Assembly (NCBI GenBank): GCA_030830565.1
Contig: JAURMR010000033.1
Span: 1 to 37,175 of the forward strand
Origin: Acidimicrobiales bacterium
Lineage (GTDB): Bacteria > Actinomycetota > Acidimicrobiia > Acidimicrobiales > Acidimicrobilacustridaceae
Length of the DNA: 37,175 nt
Direction: 5' to 3'
Position 1 is the first letter of the stretch; each line of letters opens with the position of its first letter. The notes under the pieces are model-generated. The model saw only the letters and a program-made list of their open reading frames with translations, did no database searches and was not told the DNA's origin. Both the position numbers and the translations under genes were made by a program. Shown here piece after piece: positions 1 through 11,138 of this stretch.

Positions 1-1264
1 AGGTGCCGTCGTCGACAACTTTGAAACCCTTGGATTCAAGTTCGGCGCGCGCAACCGAAACTGACATTGATGTGTAATCAGCAAGCGTGTGACTCGGTGT
101 GCGCAGAAGGAAGAACGCTGCTCCGCCTCCGACGACGACGAGGAAAGCGATGATCGCGGCGATCGCTTTTGTGGGCACCCGCCTGCGAAGTTCCGCCCCT
201 GAGCGCGCAGCAGTTGCGGCAGCCGCGCTCTGAGGTCGATCGATGGTTCGAGTGACGGGCTGCGCTGCCGTGAACAGTTCGTTCGCAATTGTCGGATCAG
301 CAAAAGTTGGTCCGCTAGAAACAGCGGAGGTCTCGCCAAGAACAATTTGTTCAGGCACATAAATCGTTGTGGGTTCGCGCGGATCAAGTTGATCCGGTTG
401 CAATGCAACCGTGCCCGCTAGACGCAATGGTGCGGCAGCACCAAGATCTCCGGCCGCCATGAGCATCGTTGCGAACTCGGCTGCATCGGGTCGGTCCGCA
501 GGATTTGGAACTCCTGCAGCAAGCAGAGCGGGTACGAGCGGTCCGAGCGAATCGGGGACGGGCACCTGACGATCAACGCGCGCCATTAACGTCCCGAGCG
601 TTGTATCGGCGGTGAACGGAAGCTGACCCGTCACCGATTCAATAATGACAAGGCCAAGTGAGTAAACGTCGCTGCGACCGTCGAGAACGACGCCCTGAGC
701 CTGTTCAGGCGAGGCGTAACGCGCTGTTCCAAGAACTGCGCCGGCCGGTTCTGTCCAGGCCGCTTCGGCAAGCGCTCGAGCCAACCCAAAATCGGCAATG
801 CGCAACGTTCCTTCGTCGTCGAACAAAAGGTTGGCAGGCTTGATGTCGCGATGAACGAATCCACGACGATGTGCGTAATCCAATGCCCGCGCCGTATCGA
901 CACCAACATTTCGGGCCTGCGCAACACTCAGGAGGTTTCCGGCATCGAGCATTGCCCGCAATGAACCGCCGTCGAGAAGTTCGGTGACCAGATAGGGAAC
1001 TTCGCCCTGCCCCCAGTCGTGCACGGCCATGATGTGCGGATGGTTGAGCGCTGCGGCTGAACGGGCTTCGGCTTGGAATCGTTTGAGGAACGAGGCATCG
1101 CTGGCGAGTGCATCGTGCAGGACTTTGACCGCGACGCGGCGACGAAGAACCACGTCATCGGCCAGGTAGACAGTCGCGGAGGCCCCGGTGCCGATGGGGG
1201 CCAGCAGCCGGTAGCGCCCCCCGAGCACCTGACCGATGCGGTCGGCAGCACGGGCGTTAGACAC
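1..1264 (-). CDS. PASTA-domain Ser/Thr protein kinase, 3' end outside the window
   Basis: Membrane-anchored eukaryotic-type Ser/Thr kinase of the PknB/StkP class, which senses cell-wall fragments and phosphorylates division and wall proteins. Visible in order: glycine loop GTGASATVYL (about residues 25-34), ATP-binding Lys47 in VAVKVL, catalytic HRDIKPAN (138-145), DFG (158-160), a Thr/Pro-rich linker, one transmembrane helix (about 367-387), then the start of a first PASTA repeat (SVSVARAELESKGF) where the window ends. The GTG at 1264 is preferred because TAGCCT lies exactly 6 nt upstream, the leaderless pattern seen at many genes here. It diverges from the gene at 1378. Kinase identity is certain; the number of PASTA repeats is unknown because the C-terminus is cut off. 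Confidence 0.95.
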   Translation of the reverse strand, partial: MSNARAADRIGQVLGGRYRLLAPIGTGASATVYLADDVVLRRRVAVKVLHDALASDASFLKRFQAEARSAAALNHPHIMAVHDWGQGEVPYLVTELLDGGSLRAMLDAGNLLSVAQARNVGVDTARALDYAHRRGFVHRDIKPANLLFDDEGTLRIADFGLARALAEAAWTEPAGAVLGTARYASPEQAQGVVLDGRSDVYSLGLVIIESVTGQLPFTADTTLGTLMARVDRQVPVPDSLGPLVPALLAAGVPNPADRPDAAEFATMLMAAGDLGAAAPLRLAGTVALQPDQLDPREPTTIYVPEQIVLGETSAVSSGPTFADPTIANELFTAAQPVTRTIDRPQSAAAATAARSGAELRRRVPTKAIAAIIAFLVVVGGGAAFFLLRTPSHTLADYTSMSVSVARAELESKGFKVVDDGT

Positions 1265-1276
1265 GAGATGAGGCTA
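1265..1276 (-). promoter_or_regulatory. Leaderless -10 of the PASTA kinase
   Basis: TAGCCT (1276-1271) followed by 6 nt and then the GTG start. No ribosome-binding site is seen. The fit to TANNNT-N6-start is read directly; leaderless transcription is inferred. Confidence 0.55.
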
Positions 1277-1365
1277 GTTGTCGGCTTCGCCGATTTCGGT
1301 CACCCTCATCGACGAGGTGACGGAAAAACGTCACACCCGAGACCCGATCGCGAGTCGAGACCGGG

Positions 1366-1377
1366 CAGACTCTTGTC
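1366..1377 (+). promoter_or_regulatory. Putative leaderless -10 (CAGACT variant)
   Basis: CAGACT (1366-1371), 6 nt, then GTG at 1378. It deviates from TANNNT at the first base, but the same hexamer and spacing recur before the genes at 8958 and 32842. Confidence 0.4.
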
Positions 1378-1857
1378 GTGACTACTTCCGATCCTGCGAA
1401 CGACACCACAAAGCCCGGTAACGAAGCGACTGTTTCGGACTCAACGTCCAACCGTCGTTTTAAGCCCCGCCACCTCGCATACATCGCGCTTCTCGCGATC
1501 GCTGCAGTGTGCATCGTGATGGTTGCGCGCCTCGGAACCTCCGACACCACAGAACTTGATGGCGGCCGCATCCAGCGCCTCATTCCTACACCCGGCGCCA
1601 AGATTCTTCAGCAGGACATCATCGGCATCGACATGGCACCGGGTTACGAAGCAGCTCTTGTCCTCAACGGAATCCCGCTCCCGCTTGATCAGACCTACGT
1701 CGTTCCGCAGACGAATCAAGTCACGTTCAAAGCAGGACCGGGCAAGGTCTACGAAGTGCTGCCTGCAGGCCAGAACTGCATGATCGCGACCTATTGGCAA
1801 ACCGCGTTTGGTCCTTCAGTGAGCTCGAGTCGTAGCTGGTGTTTCACCGTCCTCTGA
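1378..1857 (+). CDS. Small membrane-anchored protein of unknown function
   Basis: 159-residue protein. A polar N-terminal stretch of about 32 residues is followed by one transmembrane helix (HLAYIALLAIAAVCIVMVAR, about 33-52) and an extracytoplasmic domain of about 105 residues. That domain contains a conserved-looking core (ILQQDIIGIDMAPGYEAALV) and two cysteines near the C-terminus (C140 and C156 by my count) that could form a disulfide outside the cell. I do not recognise the family. The GTG start at 1378 follows a CAGACT-N6 element. The gene diverges from the PASTA kinase across 113 bp, so a cell-envelope role is possible, but that is only an inference from topology and neighbourhood. Confidence 0.8.
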   Translation: MTTSDPANDTTKPGNEATVSDSTSNRRFKPRHLAYIALLAIAAVCIVMVARLGTSDTTELDGGRIQRLIPTPGAKILQQDIIGIDMAPGYEAALVLNGIPLPLDQTYVVPQTNQVTFKAGPGKVYEVLPAGQNCMIATYWQTAFGPSVSSSRSWCFTVL

Positions 1858-1901
1858 GCAAGGAACGGACGCCGAAGCAGTAACCACCGCAGTTCGCTGA
1901 C

Positions 1902-4621
<2,720 letters not shown>

Positions 4622-4648
4622 GCGAGAGCTGCGCCCTAACCGTCGCGT

Positions 4649-5683
4649 TCAAGCACCAACCGAGATGCGAGCACCCGTCGCCTGACCCTGAAGTCGCTCC
4701 GCCAAACGTGAGGTGTGCTCCATGACCTGCTCGGCCTGCGTAACGCCGTGCTGCGCGAGCCCGCACACCGGTGTGATGATCGCATTGGTGCGCAACAACA
4801 TCGGATCACAACCTTCGTTGGCGAGGTCGCACCACACCGACGACAGCCTCCGCCACAAACGATCGACGCTCGTACCGATCGGACCATCCGTTGGCACAGC
4901 GCCCCACGCGATCCATCCACCGCGATCAAGGAAATCGCCGACCAGACCCGAATGCTTCGCGATGCGATCATCAACTGGAACAGAAAGAATTCGCGGACCG
5001 GTACTCAGAAGAAGCCGGTAGTCGACAGCGGTACAGCAATGAAGTCCGGTGATGGCCTTCGCCTCAACGGCAGCCATTGCCGACGACACAAGATCAATGC
5101 CTTCGTTCGGTCCGATTGGGAACCCTTCGTCGGTCAGCGAACCCATCGCTGGCTCATCGAGGAACACCACCACCTGCGCTTGAGGAACGCGCGACAGCAC
5201 ATGTTCAACAAGTCGCGCAATGCGAGCGCGCACTGCATGCCCTGCGATGCGGAACGCAAGGTCGATTTCGATGCCAGCCCCCCAGAGTGCGATTCCCAGA
5301 GTCACCGGACCGGTGAGTGACACCTTGACTGGTCCATCACGGTCGGCAACAGCATTCAAGAACGCACGCAACCCGACCCATGCATCACTCGACAGGCGTT
5401 CGTCATCGAGTGGGGCTTCGGGGTCGATCAGTGAAAGGTCGACATCGATCGAACCGTCATCGTCGATCATGACACCGGCGAGCCCTGACGCCGCCTGCGC
5501 AATCATTCCTTCGCGACGTGATCGAGCGGGCAGTGATGGCGCCGACGGCAATCGCGGACTGTGACGCAGGACGAACTCCACTGCATCACCGGGATCACAA
5601 TGTGGGAGATAGCCGATGCCGGTTGACAGGCCTTGCGGCAATAGCAACGACGACGAAACGCGCGAGCCCGCCATCAACGCCAT
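4649..5683 (-). CDS. MetE C-terminal-like (cobalamin-independent methionine synthase family) protein
   Basis: Protein of about 344 residues corresponding to only the C-terminal catalytic barrel of MetE (full MetE is about 750). The zinc-binding signature is preserved: LHCC near residue 215 supplies the His and Cys equivalent to MetE HxC, and TPVCGLA near the C-terminus supplies the later Cys. The N-terminal segment GIGYLPHCDP matches the usual start of short MetE-like proteins. The methyl acceptor is unknown. In Mycobacterium the homologue Rv3015c also lies next to ligA. The start is uncertain: ATG 5683 is chosen because the family begins shortly before this motif; in-frame alternatives are ATG 5674, ATG 5716 and GTG 5734. 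Confidence 0.85.
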   Translation of the reverse strand: MALMAGSRVSSSLLLPQGLSTGIGYLPHCDPGDAVEFVLRHSPRLPSAPSLPARSRREGMIAQAASGLAGVMIDDDGSIDVDLSLIDPEAPLDDERLSSDAWVGLRAFLNAVADRDGPVKVSLTGPVTLGIALWGAGIEIDLAFRIAGHAVRARIARLVEHVLSRVPQAQVVVFLDEPAMGSLTDEGFPIGPNEGIDLVSSAMAAVEAKAITGLHCCTAVDYRLLLSTGPRILSVPVDDRIAKHSGLVGDFLDRGGWIAWGAVPTDGPIGTSVDRLWRRLSSVWCDLANEGCDPMLLRTNAIITPVCGLAQHGVTQAEQVMEHTSRLAERLQGQATGARISVGA

Positions 5684-5819
5684 CCGCTCATGTCGTCGTG
5701 ATTCATGCCGCACCATCCCGAGGGTTTCGTCCACTTCCGAGTCGAGAATTCGGTCGGAAATTAGTGGCCGAAGTCACATGGTTAGCGAGGACGGCCAGAA
5801 TCGGCAAATCTCAACGGTG

Positions 5820-6716
5820 ATGACCCCCACCAGCAGGGCAGTCAGTCGTTGGGCTCCCGCCCTCGTCTGGTTGTCACTCCCCCTCACCGCCGGCTCCGCG
5901 TTTGCGAATGCGCTTGATCACCGCTCCACACCTGTCGTGCTCACCGCAGCAATCGGGCTGTGGTCGATCTGGGTGATCGGACTCATCGCCGCACTTGCGC
6001 CGAGTTCCGTCTCGTTAACCACACTCCGAATTGTGATGCCTGCGTCGCTCGTTGCTTCGGCATGGGCAGCTCTTGCAGTTCCCGACGGAGCCGATATTGC
6101 CGAATCGTTCGCACTCGGCATGACCTCGCTCTGCGCGGTGCTTTCCCTTTCCGCTGCTGTTGGTTACACGTTCATTAATGGTTCGTCCTACGGCGATGAA
6201 CGTCGATTCCCCCTGCGACCGCCTGGTCCCGTTCTTCTTGGTCCTATCGAAGTGGTGTGGGCGGCGATGGTCGCATCAGTATTTGCTGGGCCACTCCTTC
6301 TCGCCGCCAAGCAGTGGATCCCCGGAGCGATTCTCACGTTGCTTGCGATTGTTCTTTGTGTCGGAGGAGCGCGAGCACTTCATCAACTCTCAAAGCGATG
6401 GCTCGTGTTGGTTCCAGCGGGGCTCGTCCTCGTTGATCAAATGACGCTGCTTGACGCGCTTCTCGTCCAACGCCATGTCGTCGATTCAATCGGCATTGCC
6501 GAAGAGGGTTCAACCGCTACCGATTTGAGCGCAGGTGCAGTCGGGTTTCAGATCGAGATTCGGCTTTCCACACCCGATTCGATCATTCCGACGCCAGCGC
6601 GCCGCGATAGGCACAAGATCATCGAACCGGTCGACGTCGATGCTGTTCGATGCACACCGAGTCGTCCTGGCTGGGTCCTTGATGCGGCAAAGGAACGTCG
6701 CCTTACCGTCGGCTGA
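5820..6716 (+). CDS. Polytopic membrane protein of unknown function
   Basis: 298 residues with about seven hydrophobic helices (starting WAPALVWLSLPLTAG, then VVLTAAIGLWSIWVIGLIAAL and others to WLVLVPAGLVLVD), followed by a soluble C-terminal tail of about 70 residues. I do not recognise the family. It is the only rightward gene inside the leftward ligA-mnmA block, and its 3' end overlaps that of mnmA by 14 bp. The start is uncertain: ATG 5820 (8 nt after AAATCT), GTG 5817 and ATG 5778 are in frame. None has a clear ribosome site, and 5820 gives a typical membrane-protein N-terminus. Confidence 0.75.
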   Translation: MTPTSRAVSRWAPALVWLSLPLTAGSAFANALDHRSTPVVLTAAIGLWSIWVIGLIAALAPSSVSLTTLRIVMPASLVASAWAALAVPDGADIAESFALGMTSLCAVLSLSAAVGYTFINGSSYGDERRFPLRPPGPVLLGPIEVVWAAMVASVFAGPLLLAAKQWIPGAILTLLAIVLCVGGARALHQLSKRWLVLVPAGLVLVDQMTLLDALLVQRHVVDSIGIAEEGSTATDLSAGAVGFQIEIRLSTPDSIIPTPARRDRHKIIEPVDVDAVRCTPSRPGWVLDAAKERRLTVG

Positions 6717-7770
6717 CGAGACCGCCGCCGACAACAAGACCGTTGTCGTACAGCACAACGCTTTGGCCAGGGGCCACTCGACGCGTCGGGACTTCCCATG
6801 TCACGTTGAGGCCAGCATCGGTTTCGCGAAGCGAACGAATAGCGATGGTTTCGCCATGCGCACTCGCTTGTGCCGAGATTGACGTCGAGACCAACGATTC
6901 TGTCCGGGCAGATTCATCAACCCAGGTGAACGAATTCAGCACTTCGCCACTGACGTCAAGTCCTTCAGGTTCACCGACAAGCACGGTTCGATTCGGTACG
7001 TCGACATCGAGGGCATAGCGAGGACGCCCGTCGATACCGATCCCCAGCCCCCGACGCTGGCCGATTGTCACGAGCTCTACCGCATCGACCGACCCGAGCT
7101 GCGTGCCGGACTCGTCAACGAGACGAGCCGGATGCATTTCGATTCGGTTCCCCAAAAAGACGCGGCGACCGCCGCCTGTATGCGAAATAAAGCAGACGTC
7201 TTGACTATCGGGCTTTCCTGCCGTGCGAAGGCCAAGCTCTGAGGCTCGTTCTCGAACCTCGTCTTTCGTCATTCCCCCGATAGGCAACATCACTCGCTCA
7301 AGCTGTGATGCGGTCAGCATGTGCAAGACATAGCTCTGGTCTTTCGCGAAATCAGCACCACGCGTGAGGCGCAGGTTTCCGGCCGAGGTTCGCACAATTT
7401 GAGCATGATGCCCGGTAGCAACCATGTCGAAGCCAAGTGCTTCGGCTCGATCCATCAACCGATCGAATTTGAGATGTCGATTGCATTCGATGCAGGGATT
7501 CGGGGTGATGCCACGAGCGTGATCAGCCACGTACGGATCGACAACATCGCGCTCAAAATCTTCTGAGAAGTTGAAGACCAAATGATCAATGTCGAGTTGT
7601 TGGGCAACACGGCGTGCATCATCGACATCGCTCACCGAACAGCATCCCGAGTCAGATTCGCCGCCCCACAATTTGAGAGTGACACCGACGACGTCATGGC
7701 CTTGGTCCCGCAGCAGCGCCGCAGCTACTGAAGAGTCGACACCTCCGGACATTGCAACCATTACCTGCAT
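6703..7770 (-). CDS. mnmA: tRNA 2-thiouridylase MnmA
   Basis: Installs the 2-thio group on wobble U34 of Lys, Glu and Gln tRNAs, using ATP and sulfur relayed from a cysteine desulfurase. At 355 residues it has normal length. The PP-loop SGGVDSS is at residues 8-14. The catalytic cysteines correspond to Cys96 (in NPCIECN) and Cys193 (in SQDVCFI). The C-terminal beta-barrel ends at VGGGLVSRR. The ATG is 2 nt after the stop of the cysteine desulfurase gene, implying coupled expression of sulfur donor and acceptor enzymes, as in Mycobacterium. Confidence 0.97.
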   Translation of the reverse strand: MQVMVAMSGGVDSSVAAALLRDQGHDVVGVTLKLWGGESDSGCCSVSDVDDARRVAQQLDIDHLVFNFSEDFERDVVDPYVADHARGITPNPCIECNRHLKFDRLMDRAEALGFDMVATGHHAQIVRTSAGNLRLTRGADFAKDQSYVLHMLTASQLERVMLPIGGMTKDEVRERASELGLRTAGKPDSQDVCFISHTGGGRRVFLGNRIEMHPARLVDESGTQLGSVDAVELVTIGQRRGLGIGIDGRPRYALDVDVPNRTVLVGEPEGLDVSGEVLNSFTWVDESARTESLVSTSISAQASAHGETIAIRSLRETDAGLNVTWEVPTRRVAPGQSVVLYDNGLVVGGGLVSRR

Positions 7771-7772
7771 CG

Positions 7773-8906
7773 TCAGATCCCAAACTTCCGGAGGCGTTCA
7801 ACCGCGGGCGGAATCACGGCAAGAGCTTCATCGACATCGGCCTGCGTACTCGACCATCCCAATGAAAGTCGAAGGGAACCCCGAGCCAAGTCGGGTTCAA
7901 TGCCCATCGCCGCCAGCACATGCGAGGACTGCATCGCGCCGCTTGCACATGATGAGGCAGCGGACGCAGAAACCTCACCGCGCTCGAGCAGAAACAGAAG
8001 CGCTTCGCTTTCAACTCCGGGAATGCAGAGATGAGCAATACCTGCTGCTCGATGGGATCGATCAGGGCCGGCAGTCTCAACCGAACCAGGTAATGCCGCA
8101 AGCAGGCCATCGAGCAATTGATTTCGAAGGTTTCCAATTCGGGCAATGTCTGAAGCACGATCCTCTGCGGCCAGACGAGCAGCGGTCACCATTGCAACGA
8201 TTCCCGGAACGTTTTGTGTACCTGAGCGGCGCTCGCGTTCTTGTCCGCCACCAAGTTGGCGCGCGGTAAGCGGAACACCGGAGCGAACCACAAGCGCGCC
8301 GACACCTTTTGGTCCGCCAAATTTGTGGGCGCTGAAACTAAAGGAATCGACGACAGAACACGCTTCCGCAATATCCGTCCAGCAAAAGGCTTGAACTGCA
8401 TCGGAGTGAAGCACTGCTGTCGGTGCAGAGGTACGAACCACCTTCGCCAACGACTCGAGATCGGAGATGACACCAGTTTCGTTGTTAACGGTCATGAGCG
8501 AGACGACTCGAACGGGACCTTCGTTTAGGACACGACGCAATTCGGCTGGATCAATTACGCCGAAGCGATCGACCCCGACAACACGACCACCGAGTGCTTC
8601 AACGGGATCAAGAATCGCGTGGTGTTCGACTGCGCTACAGACGGGAACACCTTCGCCAGAACCAAGACCAAAAATGGCGAGATTGTCCGATTCAGTGCCA
8701 CCACTCGTGAACACAATGTCTCCGGCTTCAACACCGACGAGGGCAGCGAGCTCCTCCCGAGCATCGTCGACGGCGCGTCGGGCATCTCGGGCGAACCGAT
8801 GCGCACCGGAAGGATTTGCGAATCGATCAGAGAGGAACGGCAACATCGCCTCAATCGCCTCAGGGCGCATCGGCCCTGTCGCAGCGTGATCGAGATACGA
8901 CGTCAT
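7773..8906 (-). CDS. Cysteine desulfurase, IscS/NifS family
   Basis: PLP enzyme that takes sulfur from cysteine to form a protein persulfide for tRNA thiolation and Fe-S assembly. 377 residues. PLP-binding Lys195 lies in SFSFSAHKFGG, the cofactor region includes TSGGTESDN, and the persulfide-forming Cys320 is in SSCASGA on a short loop like that of IscS. It is followed 2 nt later by mnmA, so it is the probable sulfur donor to MnmA. The NifU-domain protein at 13904 is another possible partner but is unlinked. The ATG follows a TACCCT-N6 leaderless element. Confidence 0.95.
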   Translation of the reverse strand: MTSYLDHAATGPMRPEAIEAMLPFLSDRFANPSGAHRFARDARRAVDDAREELAALVGVEAGDIVFTSGGTESDNLAIFGLGSGEGVPVCSAVEHHAILDPVEALGGRVVGVDRFGVIDPAELRRVLNEGPVRVVSLMTVNNETGVISDLESLAKVVRTSAPTAVLHSDAVQAFCWTDIAEACSVVDSFSFSAHKFGGPKGVGALVVRSGVPLTARQLGGGQERERRSGTQNVPGIVAMVTAARLAAEDRASDIARIGNLRNQLLDGLLAALPGSVETAGPDRSHRAAGIAHLCIPGVESEALLFLLERGEVSASAASSCASGAMQSSHVLAAMGIEPDLARGSLRLSLGWSSTQADVDEALAVIPPAVERLRKFGI

Positions 8907-8918
8907 GGCTCAAGGGTA
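8907..8918 (-). promoter_or_regulatory. Leaderless -10 of the cysteine desulfurase-mnmA operon
   Basis: TACCCT (8918-8913), 6 nt, ATG. It faces the CAGACT element at 8946 of the divergent methyltransferase; the two starts are 51 bp apart. Confidence 0.55.
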
Positions 8919-8945
8919 CCGGTGGGCCAGCATCACTATCACGGG

Positions 8946-8957
8946 CAGACTTCATCG
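8946..8957 (+). promoter_or_regulatory. Putative leaderless -10 (CAGACT variant) of the methyltransferase
   Basis: CAGACT (8946-8951), 6 nt, then GTG at 8958. Same hexamer and spacing as at 1366 and 32830. Confidence 0.4.
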
Positions 8958-9725
8958 GTGACCTCCAGCCATGCCAGCGACCCCAGCACCTACGGCCGAT
9001 CATTCGCGGACGTGTACGACCATTGGTATGCGAACTCCTTTGATACCGATGGAGCAGTCGACTCGCTGAGCCGACTTGCCGCTACTGGTCCCGTTCTCGA
9101 ACTAGGAGTCGGAACAGGGAGGCTCGCCCTCCCATTGGCAAAGACAGGACTGCGGGTCGTCGGCCTCGATGCATCCCCAGAGATGCTCTCCAAGCTCCAG
9201 GTTGCCGACTCCAACTCCTCGGTGATTCCTGTGCTTGGCGATATGGCTGACATCGAAAACTCTTTGAGCGACGCAGAAATCGCCGACTCGTTTTCTCTGA
9301 TCATCTGCGCTTTCAACACGCTGCTCAATCTTGGAGGCTTCGATGCCCTCACTCAGTGCCTACGTGGAAGTCGTGAGCGTCTACTCCCCCACGGACGAGT
9401 TGTAATCGAGGCATTTGTGCCAATCGATCAGTCAGCAATCCCAGCAATTTCGCTGACACCGGCTCGCGTTGCCTCCGATGCCGCAGTGTTCATCGAGACC
9501 ACGTTCAACGCAATGACCTCCCAACTCCACGGCCGACACATTGAAGTCCACCCCGGCTCTGTCGTCGTTCGACCGTGGTCGGTGCTTATTTGCGGAACCA
9601 ACGAACTCGATAGCGCTGCCAAAACCGCTGGCCTCGTCCTCACGGAACGCTTTAGTGACTGGATTGGCTCCCCGTTCACCGACGAAAGCGCCGCTCACGT
9701 CTCGATCTACGCCCCGACGGAGTGA
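8958..9725 (+). CDS. Class I SAM-dependent methyltransferase
   Basis: 255-residue methyltransferase of the Methyltransf_25/SAM-binding class. Motif I is VLELGVGTGRLALPLA (about 38-53), motif II acidic residue is in VVGLDASPEML, and there is a GDMAD segment and a post-motif region FSLIICAFNTLLNL. The substrate is not predictable. The frame stays open far upstream inside the oppositely oriented desulfurase gene, so longer starts are spurious; GTG 8958 gives a normal-length protein and matches the CAGACT-N6 pattern. It ends 29 bp before the SRPBCC gene, which has its own apparent promoter. Confidence 0.88.
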   Translation: MTSSHASDPSTYGRSFADVYDHWYANSFDTDGAVDSLSRLAATGPVLELGVGTGRLALPLAKTGLRVVGLDASPEMLSKLQVADSNSSVIPVLGDMADIENSLSDAEIADSFSLIICAFNTLLNLGGFDALTQCLRGSRERLLPHGRVVIEAFVPIDQSAIPAISLTPARVASDAAVFIETTFNAMTSQLHGRHIEVHPGSVVVRPWSVLICGTNELDSAAKTAGLVLTERFSDWIGSPFTDESAAHVSIYAPTE

Positions 9726-9742
9726 TCGCGCCTACCTCTCTC

Positions 9743-9754
9743 TACGCTGTCTCC
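9743..9754 (+). promoter_or_regulatory. Leaderless -10 of the SRPBCC protein
   Basis: TACGCT (9743-9748), 6 nt, then ATG 9755. This argues for ATG 9755 over the in-frame GTG at 9722, which would overlap the methyltransferase stop. Confidence 0.5.
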
Positions 9755-10195
9755 ATGGCAACTATCAGGGTCAGCACCGTTATCGACGCAACACCCGACA
9801 CGGTGTGGGCGGTCGTTGAGAATGTTGGCGACCATGTCGACTGGATGCACGATGCGGTGGCGATCCGGTTCACGTCCGAATCGATTTCCGGAGTCGGGAC
9901 CACGTTCGATTGCGATACCAAAGTCGGACCGTTCCGACTTACCGACAAAATGGAAATCACCGAGTGGGAAGATGGCACGACCATCGGTGTTCGTCATGTC
10001 GGAATGGTGACTGGAACCGGCGCCTTCACCATCCTGCCTGTCGGCGAACATCGCACGGGTTTCCAGTGGAAAGAATCACTTCGCTTTCCTTGGTGGATGG
10101 GCGGCCCGATTGGCGCCGTTATCGGCGGTCAGGTGTTGAAACTTATCTGGAAGCGAAACCTGAAGGAACTGAAAGCAATCTGCGAACGCGGTTGA
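9755..10195 (+). CDS. SRPBCC (START/polyketide-cyclase-like) family protein
   Basis: 146-residue single-domain protein with the SRPBCC fold signature: an N-terminal strand with TVIDATPDTVWAVVENV, a central ITEWEDGTTIGVRHVG strand region and a long C-terminal helix (LKLIWKRNLKELKAICE). Proteins of this fold bind hydrophobic ligands in a deep pocket; some are cyclases or dehydratases, many have no known ligand. Cytoplasmic, with no signal peptide. It lies just downstream of a methyltransferase but seems to have its own promoter. The ligand is unknown. Confidence 0.85.
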   Translation: MATIRVSTVIDATPDTVWAVVENVGDHVDWMHDAVAIRFTSESISGVGTTFDCDTKVGPFRLTDKMEITEWEDGTTIGVRHVGMVTGTGAFTILPVGEHRTGFQWKESLRFPWWMGGPIGAVIGGQVLKLIWKRNLKELKAICERG

Positions 10196-10216
10196 ACGTT
10201 TCGGGTGCGAACGCAT

Positions 10217-11095
10217 CTAGCGAACAGCGGCCCACAAACAGCCGACCCATAACACCGCAGTGATGGCAACGCATGCTGCGGTCCCTGCCCACGGACTTCG
10301 CACTGCGCTATCGAGCACGAAGACAAGTGCGCCGACTGCGACTCCGATGATGAGTCCTCCAACGTGCGCACCGATGGCAATGCCGGGGACAGCGAACGTC
10401 AGCAACAGATTGATCACCACGAGACCACCGATGCCGTTGCGCCAGACGTCGATTCCAGATCGTCGTTGAGCAACAACGGCAGCGCCCATCAACCCGAATA
10501 CTGCGCCCGACGCTCCGACAGTACCAACAGTGGGCGAAACAAGAATTGCTCCGAACGAACCCCCGACGAGACACGCGACGAAGAGCGCAGCGAAACGCGC
10601 CTTGCCAAGAACCGGCTCCAACTGCTTGCCCAGAAGCCACAACAGCAGCATGTTCATTCCGAAATGCAGCAGGCCCGAATGCAGGAAGCCACCGGTGACA
10701 ATTCGCCACCACTCCCCGTAGGCGACACCCACTAACTCCACGATGCCCCTGTTCGGCGCCAGAGTGCTCCATACCGCGCCTCGGCCAAGCGTCATGCCTT
10801 GTTCAGTTGCAGTGCCGCCGCCGTTGAAGAGCGAGCCACCAGTGGCAACGACAGCGATGAGTCCAAATACGTTAAGAGCAATGAGCACCTGCGTCACGAT
10901 CGGTCGCCCGTCGCGAAGTTCACTAAATCGAAGAACGGGCGACTTCTTCGCAGCGCCCTTGATGCACTCAGGACATTGAAAGCCAACTGATGCCGGGGTC
11001 ATACACGAACCGCATATGGGCCGGTTGCAACGCTGACAGCTAACACCAGCTCGATTGTTCGGGTGTCGGTAACAGGTTGACATTGGTTGCGTCAT
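10217..11095 (-). CDS. Rhomboid-family intramembrane serine protease with N-terminal zinc finger
   Basis: About 292 residues. The N-terminus carries a B-box-like zinc-binding module (CYRHPNNRAG ... CQRC ... CGSC ... CPEC). It is followed by a six-helix rhomboid core with the HxxxN oxyanion motif (HFGMNML), the catalytic Ser in GASGAVFG and the catalytic His in GAHVGG. It cleaves transmembrane substrates within the membrane; substrates are unknown. This finger-rhomboid arrangement is common in Actinobacteria. It follows the enoyl-CoA hydratase gene by about 40 bp on the same strand. The start is uncertain: ATG 11095 is chosen, but ATG 11083 and upstream TTG/GTG codons (11128, 11116) remain possible. 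Confidence 0.92.
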   Translation of the reverse strand: MTQPMSTCYRHPNNRAGVSCQRCNRPICGSCMTPASVGFQCPECIKGAAKKSPVLRFSELRDGRPIVTQVLIALNVFGLIAVVATGGSLFNGGGTATEQGMTLGRGAVWSTLAPNRGIVELVGVAYGEWWRIVTGGFLHSGLLHFGMNMLLLWLLGKQLEPVLGKARFAALFVACLVGGSFGAILVSPTVGTVGASGAVFGLMGAAVVAQRRSGIDVWRNGIGGLVVINLLLTFAVPGIAIGAHVGGLIIGVAVGALVFVLDSAVRSPWAGTAACVAITAVLWVGCLWAAVR

Positions 11096-11138
11096 CGCGT
11101 CGCAACCACCAAACACCAACCGCCGCAAACAGAATTCG

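Noticed and set aside
4715-5320. 201-codon rightward frame opposite the MetE-like gene
   Set aside because: Arg/His-rich antisense shadow; the leftward frame has clear MetE zinc motifs.
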